Assembly (NCBI GenBank): GCA_025350745.1
Contig: JANXXG010000131.1
Span: 1 to 5,097 of the forward strand
Source: Chloroflexota bacterium
Lineage (GTDB): Bacteria; Chloroflexota; Limnocylindria; P2-11E
Reading direction: 5' to 3'
Length of the DNA stretch: 5,097 bases
Program-made: the position numbers and the translations under genes
Shown: positions 1 through 5,097 of the stretch, one piece after another
How the letters are laid out: every line of letters starts with the position of its first letter
Numbering within the stretch: position 1 is the stretch's first letter
Notes under the pieces: generated by a model
Told to the model about the DNA's origin: nothing
The model's database searches: none
What the model saw: the letters and a program-made list of their open reading frames with translations, nothing else

Positions 1-473
1 CGCCGGAGCAGACGCTCTGGATCCGCGAGCGCGTCCGCGCGGGCGCGTTGGCTGCCGGCCGCGATCCGCGGACCGTCAAGATCCATCAGTACATCCGGGT
101 CTGCGTCGACCCCGACGTCCGGGCGGCGCGCACTGCGCTCGCCAAGATGGTGCTCGCATATGCCATGGGCAAGCCCAGCGCCGATCTCACCAAGGGATAC
201 CGCGGCCACTTCACCCGGATGGGCTTCGACGCGGTGCTCACGCGGCTCGAATCGGAGCGGGATCGCGGCGCGAGCGAGGACGAGCTCGCGGCCGGCCTTC
301 CCGATGCGCTGTTGGCGAAGGTCGGCTACTGGGGAGCGCCGGAGAACGCAGCGGCAGGGTTCGCGGCGCTCACGGCGGGCCTGGATACCGCGGTCGTCCG
401 CGTGGTGGCCGCGACCACGAACGGCGTGGAGTGCGTGCGCCTCGCGATGCGAAGCTGCCTCCGGGCTAGCTGA
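1..473 (+). CDS. LLM class (luciferase-like) flavin/F420-dependent oxidoreductase, C-terminal part, 5'-truncated by window edge
   Basis: The reading frame is open from the left edge (first whole codon at 3) to TGA at 471-473, giving 156 visible residues of a protein whose start lies outside the window. The visible part fits the C-terminal third of the luciferase-like monooxygenase fold. It opens with a helix ending in AAGRDPRTV, a typical segment of this family. A short strand IHQYIRVCVDPD follows, then a long run of helices (AKMVLAYAMG, FDAVLTRLESE) and a closing LDTAVVRVVAAT strand. Family members are cytosolic TIM-barrel enzymes that use reduced FMN or coenzyme F420 to oxidise or reduce small organic substrates. 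The cofactor-binding N-terminal half is missing, so cofactor and substrate cannot be named. An in-frame TTG at 48 is not the start, because the family-like sequence continues upstream of it. The end overlaps the convergent FKBP gene by 8 bases, with no room for a terminator between them. Confidence 0.8.
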   Translation, partial: PEQTLWIRERVRAGALAAGRDPRTVKIHQYIRVCVDPDVRAARTALAKMVLAYAMGKPSADLTKGYRGHFTRMGFDAVLTRLESERDRGASEDELAAGLPDALLAKVGYWGAPENAAAGFAALTAGLDTAVVRVVAATTNGVECVRLAMRSCLRAS

Positions 474-837
474 CCTTCACTAGGTCCACGACGAAGACGA
501 GCGTCTCGCCGGGTTTGATGTCAGCTCCCGCACCCCGGTCGCCATAGCCGAGGCGCGCCGGGATCGTGAGACGGCGACGTCCGCCGACCTTCATGCCGGC
601 GACGCCCTGGTCCCACCCCTTGATGACCCGGCCCTGCCCGAGCTGGAAGGAGAACGTGCCGCCGCGATCCCACGACGCATCGAACTGCTTCTGGGTCGAC
701 CAGCCGACGCCGACGTAATGGACGTCGACCGTCTTCCCGACCGTCGCTTCGGTGCCCGTGCCGACGACCAGATCCTCGATCGCGAGATCGGCGGGCGGAG
801 GGCCCGCGGGGATCGTGACGTCGGGTTTGGCGGCGAT
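466..837 (-). CDS. FKBP-type peptidyl-prolyl cis-trans isomerase (apparent ATC start)
   Basis: Single-domain FKBP of 123 residues that catalyses cis-trans isomerisation of Xaa-Pro bonds during protein folding. It has no signal peptide, so it is probably cytosolic. Residues 1-19 are a Pro-rich lead (KPDVTIPAGPPPADL), followed by the FKBP core. Aligned by eye to human FKBP12, the pocket is present: Tyr41 (Y26), Phe52-Asp53 (F36-D37), Arg58 (R42), Phe62 and Phe64 (F46, F48), Val71-Ile72 (V55-I56), Trp75 (W59), Tyr98 (Y82) and Phe115 (F99). The His87 equivalent appears to be Ala103. The oddity is the start. An in-frame TAG lies at 847-849, and no ATG, GTG or TTG follows it until Met82, inside the core. 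Homologues I recall begin with Met just before a KPEVT/KPDVT stretch, and here that place is an ATC codon at 835-837. Either ATC is used as a rare start or one base differs from ATG. The end is TAG (cta at 466-468). Family assignment is secure; the exact start is not. Confidence 0.88.
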   Translation of the reverse strand: MAAKPDVTIPAGPPPADLAIEDLVVGTGTEATVGKTVDVHYVGVGWSTQKQFDASWDRGGTFSFQLGQGRVIKGWDQGVAGMKVGGRRRLTIPARLGYGDRGAGADIKPGETLVFVVDLVKVS

Positions 838-843
838 GTGGCG

Positions 844-849
844 ATGCTA
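844..849 (-). promoter_or_regulatory. Candidate -10 box (TAGCAT) for the FKBP gene, leaderless spacing
   Basis: On the minus strand TAGCAT fits the TANNNT -10 pattern and ends 6 bases before the ATC taken as the FKBP start. Transcription would then begin at or beside that codon, as in leaderless mRNAs. No convincing -35 hexamer is seen about 17 bases upstream, and no Shine-Dalgarno sequence precedes the start. The box overlaps, through the GCTAGC palindrome at 846-851, the candidate box for the divergent gene. This is inference from spacing and pattern only. Confidence 0.35.
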
Positions 850-853
850 GCGT
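848..853 (+). promoter_or_regulatory. Candidate -10 box (TAGCGT) for the DUF6141-like gene, leaderless spacing
   Basis: TAGCGT fits TANNNT and lies 7 bases upstream of the GTG at 861, the spacing expected of a leaderless transcript. A weak -35 candidate, TTGGCG at 827-832, would give only a 15-base spacer. No Shine-Dalgarno-like purine run is present before GTG 861, which agrees with a leaderless start but does not prove it. Confidence 0.33.
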
Positions 854-860
854 CAGTCGA

Positions 861-1342
861 GTGCCGGCGCCGCCCGTCTACTTCCACGAGGACCAGCACT
901 TCCGTGGCTCGATGCTCTGGAGCATCAGCGCGATCCTGCTGGTGATCGGGATCGGCATCGTGGCGGGCCGGGCGGTCCGTGAACCGGTCGGCGCCGTCGC
1001 CGCGCTCGTGATCCTCGGAGCGGTCTTCCTGCTGTTCGCGCTCGCGCGTCTCGAGACCGAAGTCCGCGGGGACGCCGTGTACGTTCACTTCCATGGGATC
1101 TGGCCGACGCGCCGGATCCCGCTCGCCGACATCGTCGGGTACGAGGTGAAGCGCTACACGATGTGGGAATCGGGCGGCTGGGTGTGCATCTGACGATGTC
1201 CGGCATGGCCTACAACGTGAGCGGGAACGATGGGGTCATTTTCCGGATGCTGAACGGCCGCACGGTCCTGGTCGGGACCCAGCGGCCGCAGGAGCTCGCT
1301 GCGGCGATCGCGAAGGCGCTCCCGCCCGCGGCCTCGGGCTAG
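861..1342 (+). CDS. Small two-helix membrane protein resembling DUF6141, interrupted by a -1 frameshift near 1180-1182
   Basis: From GTG 861 the frame runs to TGA at 1191-1193 (110 residues). The family-like sequence instead continues in another frame to TAG at 1340-1342. Restoring one G in the GGG run at 1180-1182 turns ...SGGWVCI-stop into ...SGGWGVHLTMSGMAYNVSG... and gives one protein of 160 residues. Its parts are an N-terminal FHEDQHFR motif, membrane helices at about residues 18-36 and 43-62, then a small soluble domain. That domain contains LETEVRGDAVYVHF, RIPLADIVGYEVKRY, GGWG, AYNVSGNDGV and a C-terminal VGTQRPQELAAAI. This order matches what I recall of DUF6141, small membrane proteins with a PH-like domain and no known function. 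GTG 861 is preferred to ATG 912 because the FHEDQHFR motif lies between them. The broken frame may be an assembly error, a real mutation or, less likely, recoding. The restored stop abuts the M3 peptidase stop exactly, which supports 1342 as the true end. Confidence 0.75.
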
Positions 1343-3264
1343 CCGCGCGGGGCGAGCCAGTCCTTGAACGCATCGAACCCGTACGGCCGTCCAAGGAACT
1401 CCTGCACGAGCTGAGCAGCCGGCTTCGTTCCACCCGGCGCCAGGACACGGTCCCGATACCGCTTCGCCAGCTCGAGGTCCATGAGTCCCTTGGTGAAGGC
1501 GCTGTGCATGTCCTTTGCGATCACGAGTGACCACATGTACGTGTAGTAGAGCGCGGTGTACCCCTCGAGGTGGCCGAACGACGCCTGCATCGCGGTGCCT
1601 TCGGGCATCACGATCGGTGAGAACTCGCGCGAGGCGTCGAAGACCACCTTCGTCGTATCGAGACCATGCGGATCGCGGTCGTGCAGCCGCAACGCGATGG
1701 CCGAGAGCATCAGCTGCCGCTGCACGTGCGTTCCGCGGCCGAAATCGCGGGCCTCGCGCAGCTTGTTCACGAGCACCTCGGGAATGACCGCTCCGGTCTC
1801 GACGTGCTTCGCGAACCGGCGCAGGACCTCATAGTCGTAGATCCACTCTTCGAGGAATTGCGACGGCGCCTCGATGAAGTCCCACTCGGTCGGCCGGCGA
1901 GCCCGGGCCCACTCGATGTCGCCGCTCACGATCCCGTGGACGAGGTGACCGAACTCGTGGAAGTACGTCACGACCTCCGAGTGCTGCATCAGGGCCGGCC
2001 CCTGCTGCCCGTTCGGGTCGGGGAAGTTGCAGACGAGGACGCCGTGCGGCTTCGATCGATCCTTGAAGCCGGGGACCAGGGTGAAGCAGGCCGCATGCTT
2101 GAACTTGCCGTCGCGCGGGTGCATGTCGAGCGAGATGTGCCCCATTGCGCGGCCGTCGACGCTCACGGCGAATGTCTCGACCGACGCGTGCCAGAGCGGC
2201 ATCTCGACCTTGGTGAACGTGAGGCCGAACAGCTCGCTGGCCAGGTCGAGGATCGCCTGCCGGACGGCGCGGTATTCAAAGTACGGACGAAGCTCGCGGC
2301 CGTCGTAGCTGTACTTGCGGGCCTTGACCCGCTCGAGCAGGTAGGCGGTGTCCCAGGTGCCGATCACGTCCGCGCCCGGCCGCTCCGCGCGCTTTTCGGC
2401 CAGGAGGTCCGCGTACTCGGCGGCGGCGCTCTCGCGGCACGTCGCCAGCGCGCGATCGAGGAACGTCTGGATTGCCCCCGCCGACCCGGTCATCTTGTCT
2501 TCGGATGCGTACTCGGCCCAGCTCCTGTAGCCGAGGAGCGTCGCGAGCTCCGCGCGCTTCTCCAACATCACCTCGAGGAGCCTGATGTTCTGCGGGACCG
2601 CACGCAGGCCATTGACGACGGTGAGCTCCCGACGCGCGGCCTCGTCTTTCGCGTAGGTCATGAACGGGATGAGGTCCGGATAGTTCGTCGTGACGTGGAC
2701 CTTTCCGGCGGCGTCAGCGGGGTGGGCGGCGACGTAATCCGCCGGCAGGCCCTCCAGCTGCGCCGGGTCGAGTGCCACCTCGGATACGTCATCGCGGATG
2801 TTCTTGGCGAACTCCTGCTCGACCTTGACCAGCTCCGCGCGGACCGTGCGAACGCGCTCCTGATCCGCGGCGGAAAGCTCGATGCCGGTCCGACGCATGT
2901 CGCGGCGCGCGAGCTCGACGACCCGGCGGGCGAGCGGATCCAGCGTCGCGCCGTCGATGCCCGAGAGCGCGTCGTACACCGGACGGTCCTGGCCGAGCCG
3001 TGTCCCGAACGCCGAGAGCTCCTGGATCGCCGTGTCGGCCGCGGCGCGGACGAGCGGGTCGGGATGCACTTCGGCCATGAGGCTGCACTCGCTCGCGACG
3101 TTGGCGAGCTCGATCCCGATCTCGTTGAACGGGACCAGCACGTTCGCCCTGGTGAACGGCGCCCGGACCCCACCGATGCCGGCCCGGGCCGCCTCCGCGC
3201 GCTCGAGACGGGCCCGCGCCCGGTCGAGGACGTCGCTCGCGGCGCTCTCCGTGGCTGTCGTCAT
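1339..3264 (-). CDS. M3 family zinc metallopeptidase (thimet oligopeptidase / oligopeptidase A-like)
   Basis: A 641-residue cytosolic zinc oligopeptidase, expected to cut short peptides released by larger proteases. The active site is complete. HEFGH is at residues 436-440, with His436 and His440 as zinc ligands and Glu437 as catalytic base. Glu465 in FIEAPSQ is the third ligand, 25 residues after the second His, the same spacing as His477 to Glu502 in human thimet oligopeptidase. The substrate-gripping segment FGHLEGYTALYYTY follows, with His565, Tyr569, Tyr573 and Tyr576. The N-terminal half is helical and charged, as expected for the channel walls. There is no signal peptide or membrane helix. 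Length is slightly below the usual 670-700 residues, with no obvious internal gap. ATG 3264 is the only start that fits, but no Shine-Dalgarno sequence precedes it, only CATTACCCC. The gene diverges from the small-protein/dehydrogenase operon and converges with the DUF6141-like gene. The precise subfamily (PepF, Dcp, OpdA or thimet type) is less certain than the family. Confidence 0.93.
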   Translation of the reverse strand: MTTATESAASDVLDRARARLERAEAARAGIGGVRAPFTRANVLVPFNEIGIELANVASECSLMAEVHPDPLVRAAADTAIQELSAFGTRLGQDRPVYDALSGIDGATLDPLARRVVELARRDMRRTGIELSAADQERVRTVRAELVKVEQEFAKNIRDDVSEVALDPAQLEGLPADYVAAHPADAAGKVHVTTNYPDLIPFMTYAKDEAARRELTVVNGLRAVPQNIRLLEVMLEKRAELATLLGYRSWAEYASEDKMTGSAGAIQTFLDRALATCRESAAAEYADLLAEKRAERPGADVIGTWDTAYLLERVKARKYSYDGRELRPYFEYRAVRQAILDLASELFGLTFTKVEMPLWHASVETFAVSVDGRAMGHISLDMHPRDGKFKHAACFTLVPGFKDRSKPHGVLVCNFPDPNGQQGPALMQHSEVVTYFHEFGHLVHGIVSGDIEWARARRPTEWDFIEAPSQFLEEWIYDYEVLRRFAKHVETGAVIPEVLVNKLREARDFGRGTHVQRQLMLSAIALRLHDRDPHGLDTTKVVFDASREFSPIVMPEGTAMQASFGHLEGYTALYYTYMWSLVIAKDMHSAFTKGLMDLELAKRYRDRVLAPGGTKPAAQLVQEFLGRPYGFDAFKDWLAPRG

Positions 3265-3276
3265 GGGGTAATGCCG

Positions 3277-3282
3277 AGTTTA
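3277..3282 (-). promoter_or_regulatory. Candidate -10 box (TAAACT) for the M3 peptidase gene
   Basis: On the minus strand TAAACT (TANNNT pattern) stands out in an otherwise GC-rich stretch and ends 12 bases before ATG 3264. A start of transcription 6-7 bases downstream would leave a leader of about 5 bases, effectively leaderless, in line with the absence of a Shine-Dalgarno sequence. No good -35 hexamer is seen at 16-18 bases. Confidence 0.35.
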
Positions 3283-3321
3283 GGCCCGGATACCGCTGAA
3301 CCGCGGCCGGCGGGGCCGAAG

Positions 3322-3335
3322 GTTGCTGGCGCAAC
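3322..3335. repeat. Inverted repeat GTTGC-TGGC-GCAAC overlapping the candidate -35
   Basis: Two perfect 5-base arms (3322-3326 and 3331-3335) flank a 4-base centre in the divergent intergenic region. The left arm lies on the candidate -35 TTGCTG of the small-protein/dehydrogenase promoter, which is where a repressor operator would sit. The arms are short, so chance is a real alternative. Confidence 0.3.
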
Positions 3336-3352
3336 TACCTCTGTGGTATGCT
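3323..3352 (+). promoter_or_regulatory. Candidate sigma-70-type extended -10 promoter for the small protein / dehydrogenase operon
   Basis: TTGCTG at 3323-3328 (first three positions of the -35 consensus) is followed after 18 bases by TATGCT at 3347-3352. TATGCT is preceded by TGG at 3344-3346, which forms an extended -10 (TGnTATGCT). Transcription would start near 3359, leaving a leader of about 95 bases before ATG 3455. It is the best promoter match I see in the window. Confidence 0.5.
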
Positions 3353-3359
3353 GACGGTC

Positions 3360-3378
3360 CGCGCGGCCTCGTCGCGCG
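3360..3378 (+). other. Possible 5'-leader hairpin (CGCGCG stem)
   Basis: CGCGCG at 3360-3365 can pair with CGCGCG at 3373-3378 around a 7-base loop, right at the predicted 5' end of the leader. Further down, GCCGCC at 3386-3391 can pair with GGCGGC at 3407-3412. In sequence this GC-rich such stems arise easily, and no known riboswitch or leader-peptide pattern was recognised. Confidence 0.25.
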
Positions 3379-3441
3379 TTGTGGTGCCGCCTCACTCACC
3401 CCATCTGGCGGCCGCCCACCGACCACTGCTGGACACTTTTT

Positions 3442-3446
3442 GGAGG
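3442..3446 (+). promoter_or_regulatory. Shine-Dalgarno sequence GGAGG of the small protein gene
   Basis: A GGAGG core with an 8-base spacer to ATG 3455 decides the start. The open frame extends in-frame back to 3323, but the upstream part includes the predicted promoter and leader. This is the only clear Shine-Dalgarno sequence in the window. Confidence 0.8.
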
Positions 3447-3454
3447 TTCCCCAC

Positions 3455-3673
3455 ATGAAGACATCAGGACTCCCCTGCCGCGCCACGATGGACTGCGACG
3501 CGGTCTTCTCGCCGGCCGATGACAAGACCCTGAAGCTCCTGCTCGCCGCAGCTGCGGAGCGGGACGCGCACGAGATCGCGGTGCACGGCTACGCGCACCG
3601 GATCATCGACGTCGCGAAGCCTGACTTCGCCGCCGGCCCCCGCGGCCGTCGCAAGAAGGAAGTCGCCGCCTAG
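3455..3673 (+). CDS. Small Cys/His-containing protein, 72 residues, possibly DUF1059-like
   Basis: A small soluble protein starting at an ATG with a strong, well-spaced GGAGG. Near the N-terminus it has Cys8 and Cys14 in PCRATMDCDAVF. An acidic stretch and a helix (TLKLLLAAAAERDAHE) follow, then His39, His44 and His48, and a basic tail GRRKKE. The layout of a C-x5-C-D start, a central helix and a later HxxxxHG resembles the DUF1059 family of small proteins as I remember it. The match is by eye and partial, so this is a suggestion only. Paired Cys and His residues could bind a metal, but nothing shows that they do. Its stop (TAG 3671-3673) lies 11 bases before the dehydrogenase ATG, so the two are probably cotranscribed. 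Whether the protein regulates, assists or is unrelated to the dehydrogenase is unknown. Confidence 0.72.
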   Translation: MKTSGLPCRATMDCDAVFSPADDKTLKLLLAAAAERDAHEIAVHGYAHRIIDVAKPDFAAGPRGRRKKEVAA

Positions 3674-3684
3674 CTCGGCGGCCC

Positions 3685-5088
3685 ATGAGCACGATCGAGT
3701 CGGTCAACCCGGCCACCGAGGCCGTTCTCGCGCGGTTCGACACGCACTCCAACGCCGACGTAGAGGCCGCGCTCGCGCAAGCGGACGCGGCCTTTCGGCG
3801 CTCACGCGAGATGGCGATCGCCGAGCGGGCCAAGCCGATGCGCGTCCTCGGGCAGCTCCTGCGCGACCGCCGGGAGCGCTACGCGGGCCTGGTCACCGCG
3901 GAGATGGGCAAGCCGATCTCCGAAGCGCTCGCGGAGATCGAGAAGTGCGCGTTGACCTGCGACTTCTACGCGGAGCACGCCGCGACGTTCCTTGCCGATG
4001 AGAACGTTGCGACGAACGCCCGCGAGAGCTTCGTCGCGTTCGAGCCGCTCGGTGTCATCCTCGCGGTCATGCCATGGAACTACCCCTTCTGGCAGGTCGT
4101 TCGGTTCCTGGCGCCCGCGCTCATGGCCGGAAACGCCGCGGTGCTCAAACACGCCTCGAACGTCCCGCAGTGCGCCATCGCGCTCGAGGAGGCCGTACGC
4201 GATGCGGGCTTCCCCGCGGGTTCCCTGCGGACGCTCCTTCTTTCCGGCGCCGCGGTCGAGCCGATCGTGGCCGACGAGCGGATCCGGGCCATCACCCTGA
4301 CCGGCAGCACGGCCACCGGTTCGCGGCTCGCGGAGCTGGCCGGGCGGGCGGTCAAGAAGGCCGTCCTCGAGCTCGGCGGGTCCGACCCGTTCATCGTCCT
4401 GCGCGATGCGGACATCGTCGCGGCAGCCGCGACCGCCACGAAGGCTCGCTACCAGAACACCGGGCAGTCATGCATCGCTGCCAAGCGGTTCCTCGTTGAG
4501 GCCCCGGTGGTGGCGGAGTTCGAGCGGCGTTTCGCGGATGCGATCCGCGCGCTGCGCGTGGGCGATCCGCTCGACCCGGCAACGCAGGTCGGACCGATGG
4601 CCCGCGCGGACTTGCGCGACGCGCTCGACGCACAGGTCGCCGCGTCCGTCCGGATGGGCGCCCGGGTCGTCGTTGGCGGGAAGCCTCGTGCGGGCAAGGG
4701 CTGGTTCTACGAGCCGACGCTCCTCGCCGACGTCACCGCGGACATGCCCGTGCTGAAGGACGAGACCTTTGGGCCGGTCGCCGCACTTCTGTCGGTGCGC
4801 GACGCGGATGAGGCCGTGCGCGTCGCGAACAGCTCCCCGTACGGACTGGGTGCCGCTCTCTGGACGCGGGACGAGGCGACCGCGAAGGCGATCGCGCGGC
4901 GGATCGAGTCCGGGTCGGTGTTCATCAACGGCATGGTCGCTTCGGACCCGCGGCTTCCGTTCGGCGGGGTCAAGCGCAGCGGGTATGGCCGCGAGCTTTC
5001 CGGGTACGGGATCCGCGAGTTCGTGAACATCCAGACCATCTGGATAGGCCCGGCGACGAACGCACCACAGGTCGCGAACGCGGAGTAG
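3685..5088 (+). CDS. Aldehyde dehydrogenase, probable NAD(P)-dependent succinate-semialdehyde dehydrogenase (GabD1/Sad type)
   Basis: A complete 467-residue aldehyde dehydrogenase that oxidises an aldehyde to the acid with NAD(P)+. The likely reaction is succinate semialdehyde to succinate, the last step of GABA or related C4 catabolism feeding the TCA cycle. It is cytosolic, with no signal peptide. Catalytic residues are present: Asn132 in MPWNYPFWQ (oxyanion), Glu229 in LELGG (general base) and Cys263 in NTGQSC (nucleophile). The Glu-Cys spacing of 34 is the usual one. Lys155 in LKHAS and GSTATG at 207-212 mark the cofactor site. The LKHASNVPQ segment and the C-terminal LPFGGVKRSGYGRELS followed by GIREFVNIQT are characteristic of the short, roughly 455-residue Sad/GabD1 branch, which is often NADP-preferring. 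The start ATG 3685 lies 11 bases after the small gene and has only a weak ribosome site, suggesting translational coupling. Substrate and cofactor preference are inferred from the family branch. Confidence 0.92.
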   Translation: MSTIESVNPATEAVLARFDTHSNADVEAALAQADAAFRRSREMAIAERAKPMRVLGQLLRDRRERYAGLVTAEMGKPISEALAEIEKCALTCDFYAEHAATFLADENVATNARESFVAFEPLGVILAVMPWNYPFWQVVRFLAPALMAGNAAVLKHASNVPQCAIALEEAVRDAGFPAGSLRTLLLSGAAVEPIVADERIRAITLTGSTATGSRLAELAGRAVKKAVLELGGSDPFIVLRDADIVAAAATATKARYQNTGQSCIAAKRFLVEAPVVAEFERRFADAIRALRVGDPLDPATQVGPMARADLRDALDAQVAASVRMGARVVVGGKPRAGKGWFYEPTLLADVTADMPVLKDETFGPVAALLSVRDADEAVRVANSSPYGLGAALWTRDEATAKAIARRIESGSVFINGMVASDPRLPFGGVKRSGYGRELSGYGIREFVNIQTIWIGPATNAPQVANAE

Positions 5089-5097
5089 GCCCGGGGC

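Noticed and set aside
48..50. TTG as the start of the oxidoreductase gene
   Set aside because: The frame is open to the window edge and family-like sequence precedes this codon, so the gene simply begins outside the window.
591..1094. A 167-codon open frame on the minus strand spanning the FKBP start and the membrane-protein gene
   Set aside because: Its translation is Arg/Ser/Pro-rich shadow sequence. It is out of frame with the clear FKBP reading and antisense to the DUF6141-like gene.
1175..1193. Programmed -1 ribosomal frameshift in the DUF6141-like gene
   Set aside because: There is no X-XXY-YYZ heptamer at the junction and no clear downstream stem-loop at the right spacing. A lost G in a G-run is simpler.
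3304..3318. CGGCC-GGCGG-GGCCG hairpin as a terminator
   Set aside because: The stem is only 5 bases, neither strand has a following T-run, and it sits in a divergent gap where no transcript should end.
1666..3354. A 562-codon open frame on the plus strand
   Set aside because: It lies almost wholly antisense to the M3 peptidase, whose active-site motifs prove the minus-strand reading. The product is low-complexity Arg/Glu/Leu/Val-rich sequence with no recognisable domain, as expected from the complement of a GC-rich gene.
3386..3441. Intrinsic terminator or attenuator before the small gene, from the GCCGCC/GGCGGC stem and the TTTTT run
   Set aside because: About two dozen unpaired bases separate the stem from the T-run, so it does not fit an intrinsic terminator. 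Attenuation is not supported by any leader peptide I can see.
3323..3454. An in-frame upstream extension of the small protein gene, starting at TTG 3323
   Set aside because: It would overlap the best promoter in the window and ignore the strong GGAGG placed 8 bases before ATG 3455. The extra residues look like non-coding translation.
4074..4499. A 141-codon open frame on the plus strand inside the dehydrogenase gene
   Set aside because: The frame that carries the Asn132, Glu229 and Cys263 active-site motifs is the real one. This is an out-of-frame, Arg-rich shadow.

Overview
This is a high-GC bacterial window, compact and GC-rich at third codon positions, with genes packed end to end. It holds five protein-coding genes, one of them cut by the left edge and one broken by a single-base frameshift. 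There is no rRNA, tRNA, CRISPR array, insertion sequence or phage gene. The mix of genes (a luciferase-like flavin/F420-type oxidoreductase, a stand-alone 123-residue FKBP, an M3 metallopeptidase and a GabD1/Sad-type dehydrogenase), together with starts that mostly lack a Shine-Dalgarno sequence, would suit a soil or freshwater Chloroflexota or Actinomycetota lineage. That assignment is an inference from style and memory of homologues, not a demonstrated placement.

Layout, left to right. Positions 1-473 (+) carry the C-terminal part of a luciferase-like (LLM class) oxidoreductase. It converges with, and overlaps by 8 bases, an FKBP-type peptidyl-prolyl isomerase on the minus strand (466-837). 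The FKBP is complete except that its expected first codon is ATC. Only 23 bases away, and divergent, a small two-helix membrane protein resembling DUF6141 starts at GTG 861 (+). Its frame breaks near 1180-1182 and resumes one frame over to end at 1342. That gene and a thimet-oligopeptidase-like M3 metallopeptidase (1339-3264, minus) converge and share the tetranucleotide CTAG for both stop codons. A 190-base divergent intergenic region (3265-3454) carries probable promoters for both directions. On its right a 72-residue Cys/His-containing protein (3455-3673) and an aldehyde dehydrogenase of the NADP-linked succinate-semialdehyde dehydrogenase type (3685-5088) form a likely two-gene operon.

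Functionally these look like housekeeping and catabolic genes rather than one pathway: peptide turnover, protein folding and semialdehyde oxidation. The only pair whose arrangement implies cooperation is the small protein plus the dehydrogenase, 11 bases apart behind one promoter. I do not see an undescribed multi-gene system here. The items most worth checking are the frameshifted membrane-protein gene, the ATC start of the FKBP, the back-to-back -10-like boxes between those two genes, and the small Cys/His protein ahead of the dehydrogenase.
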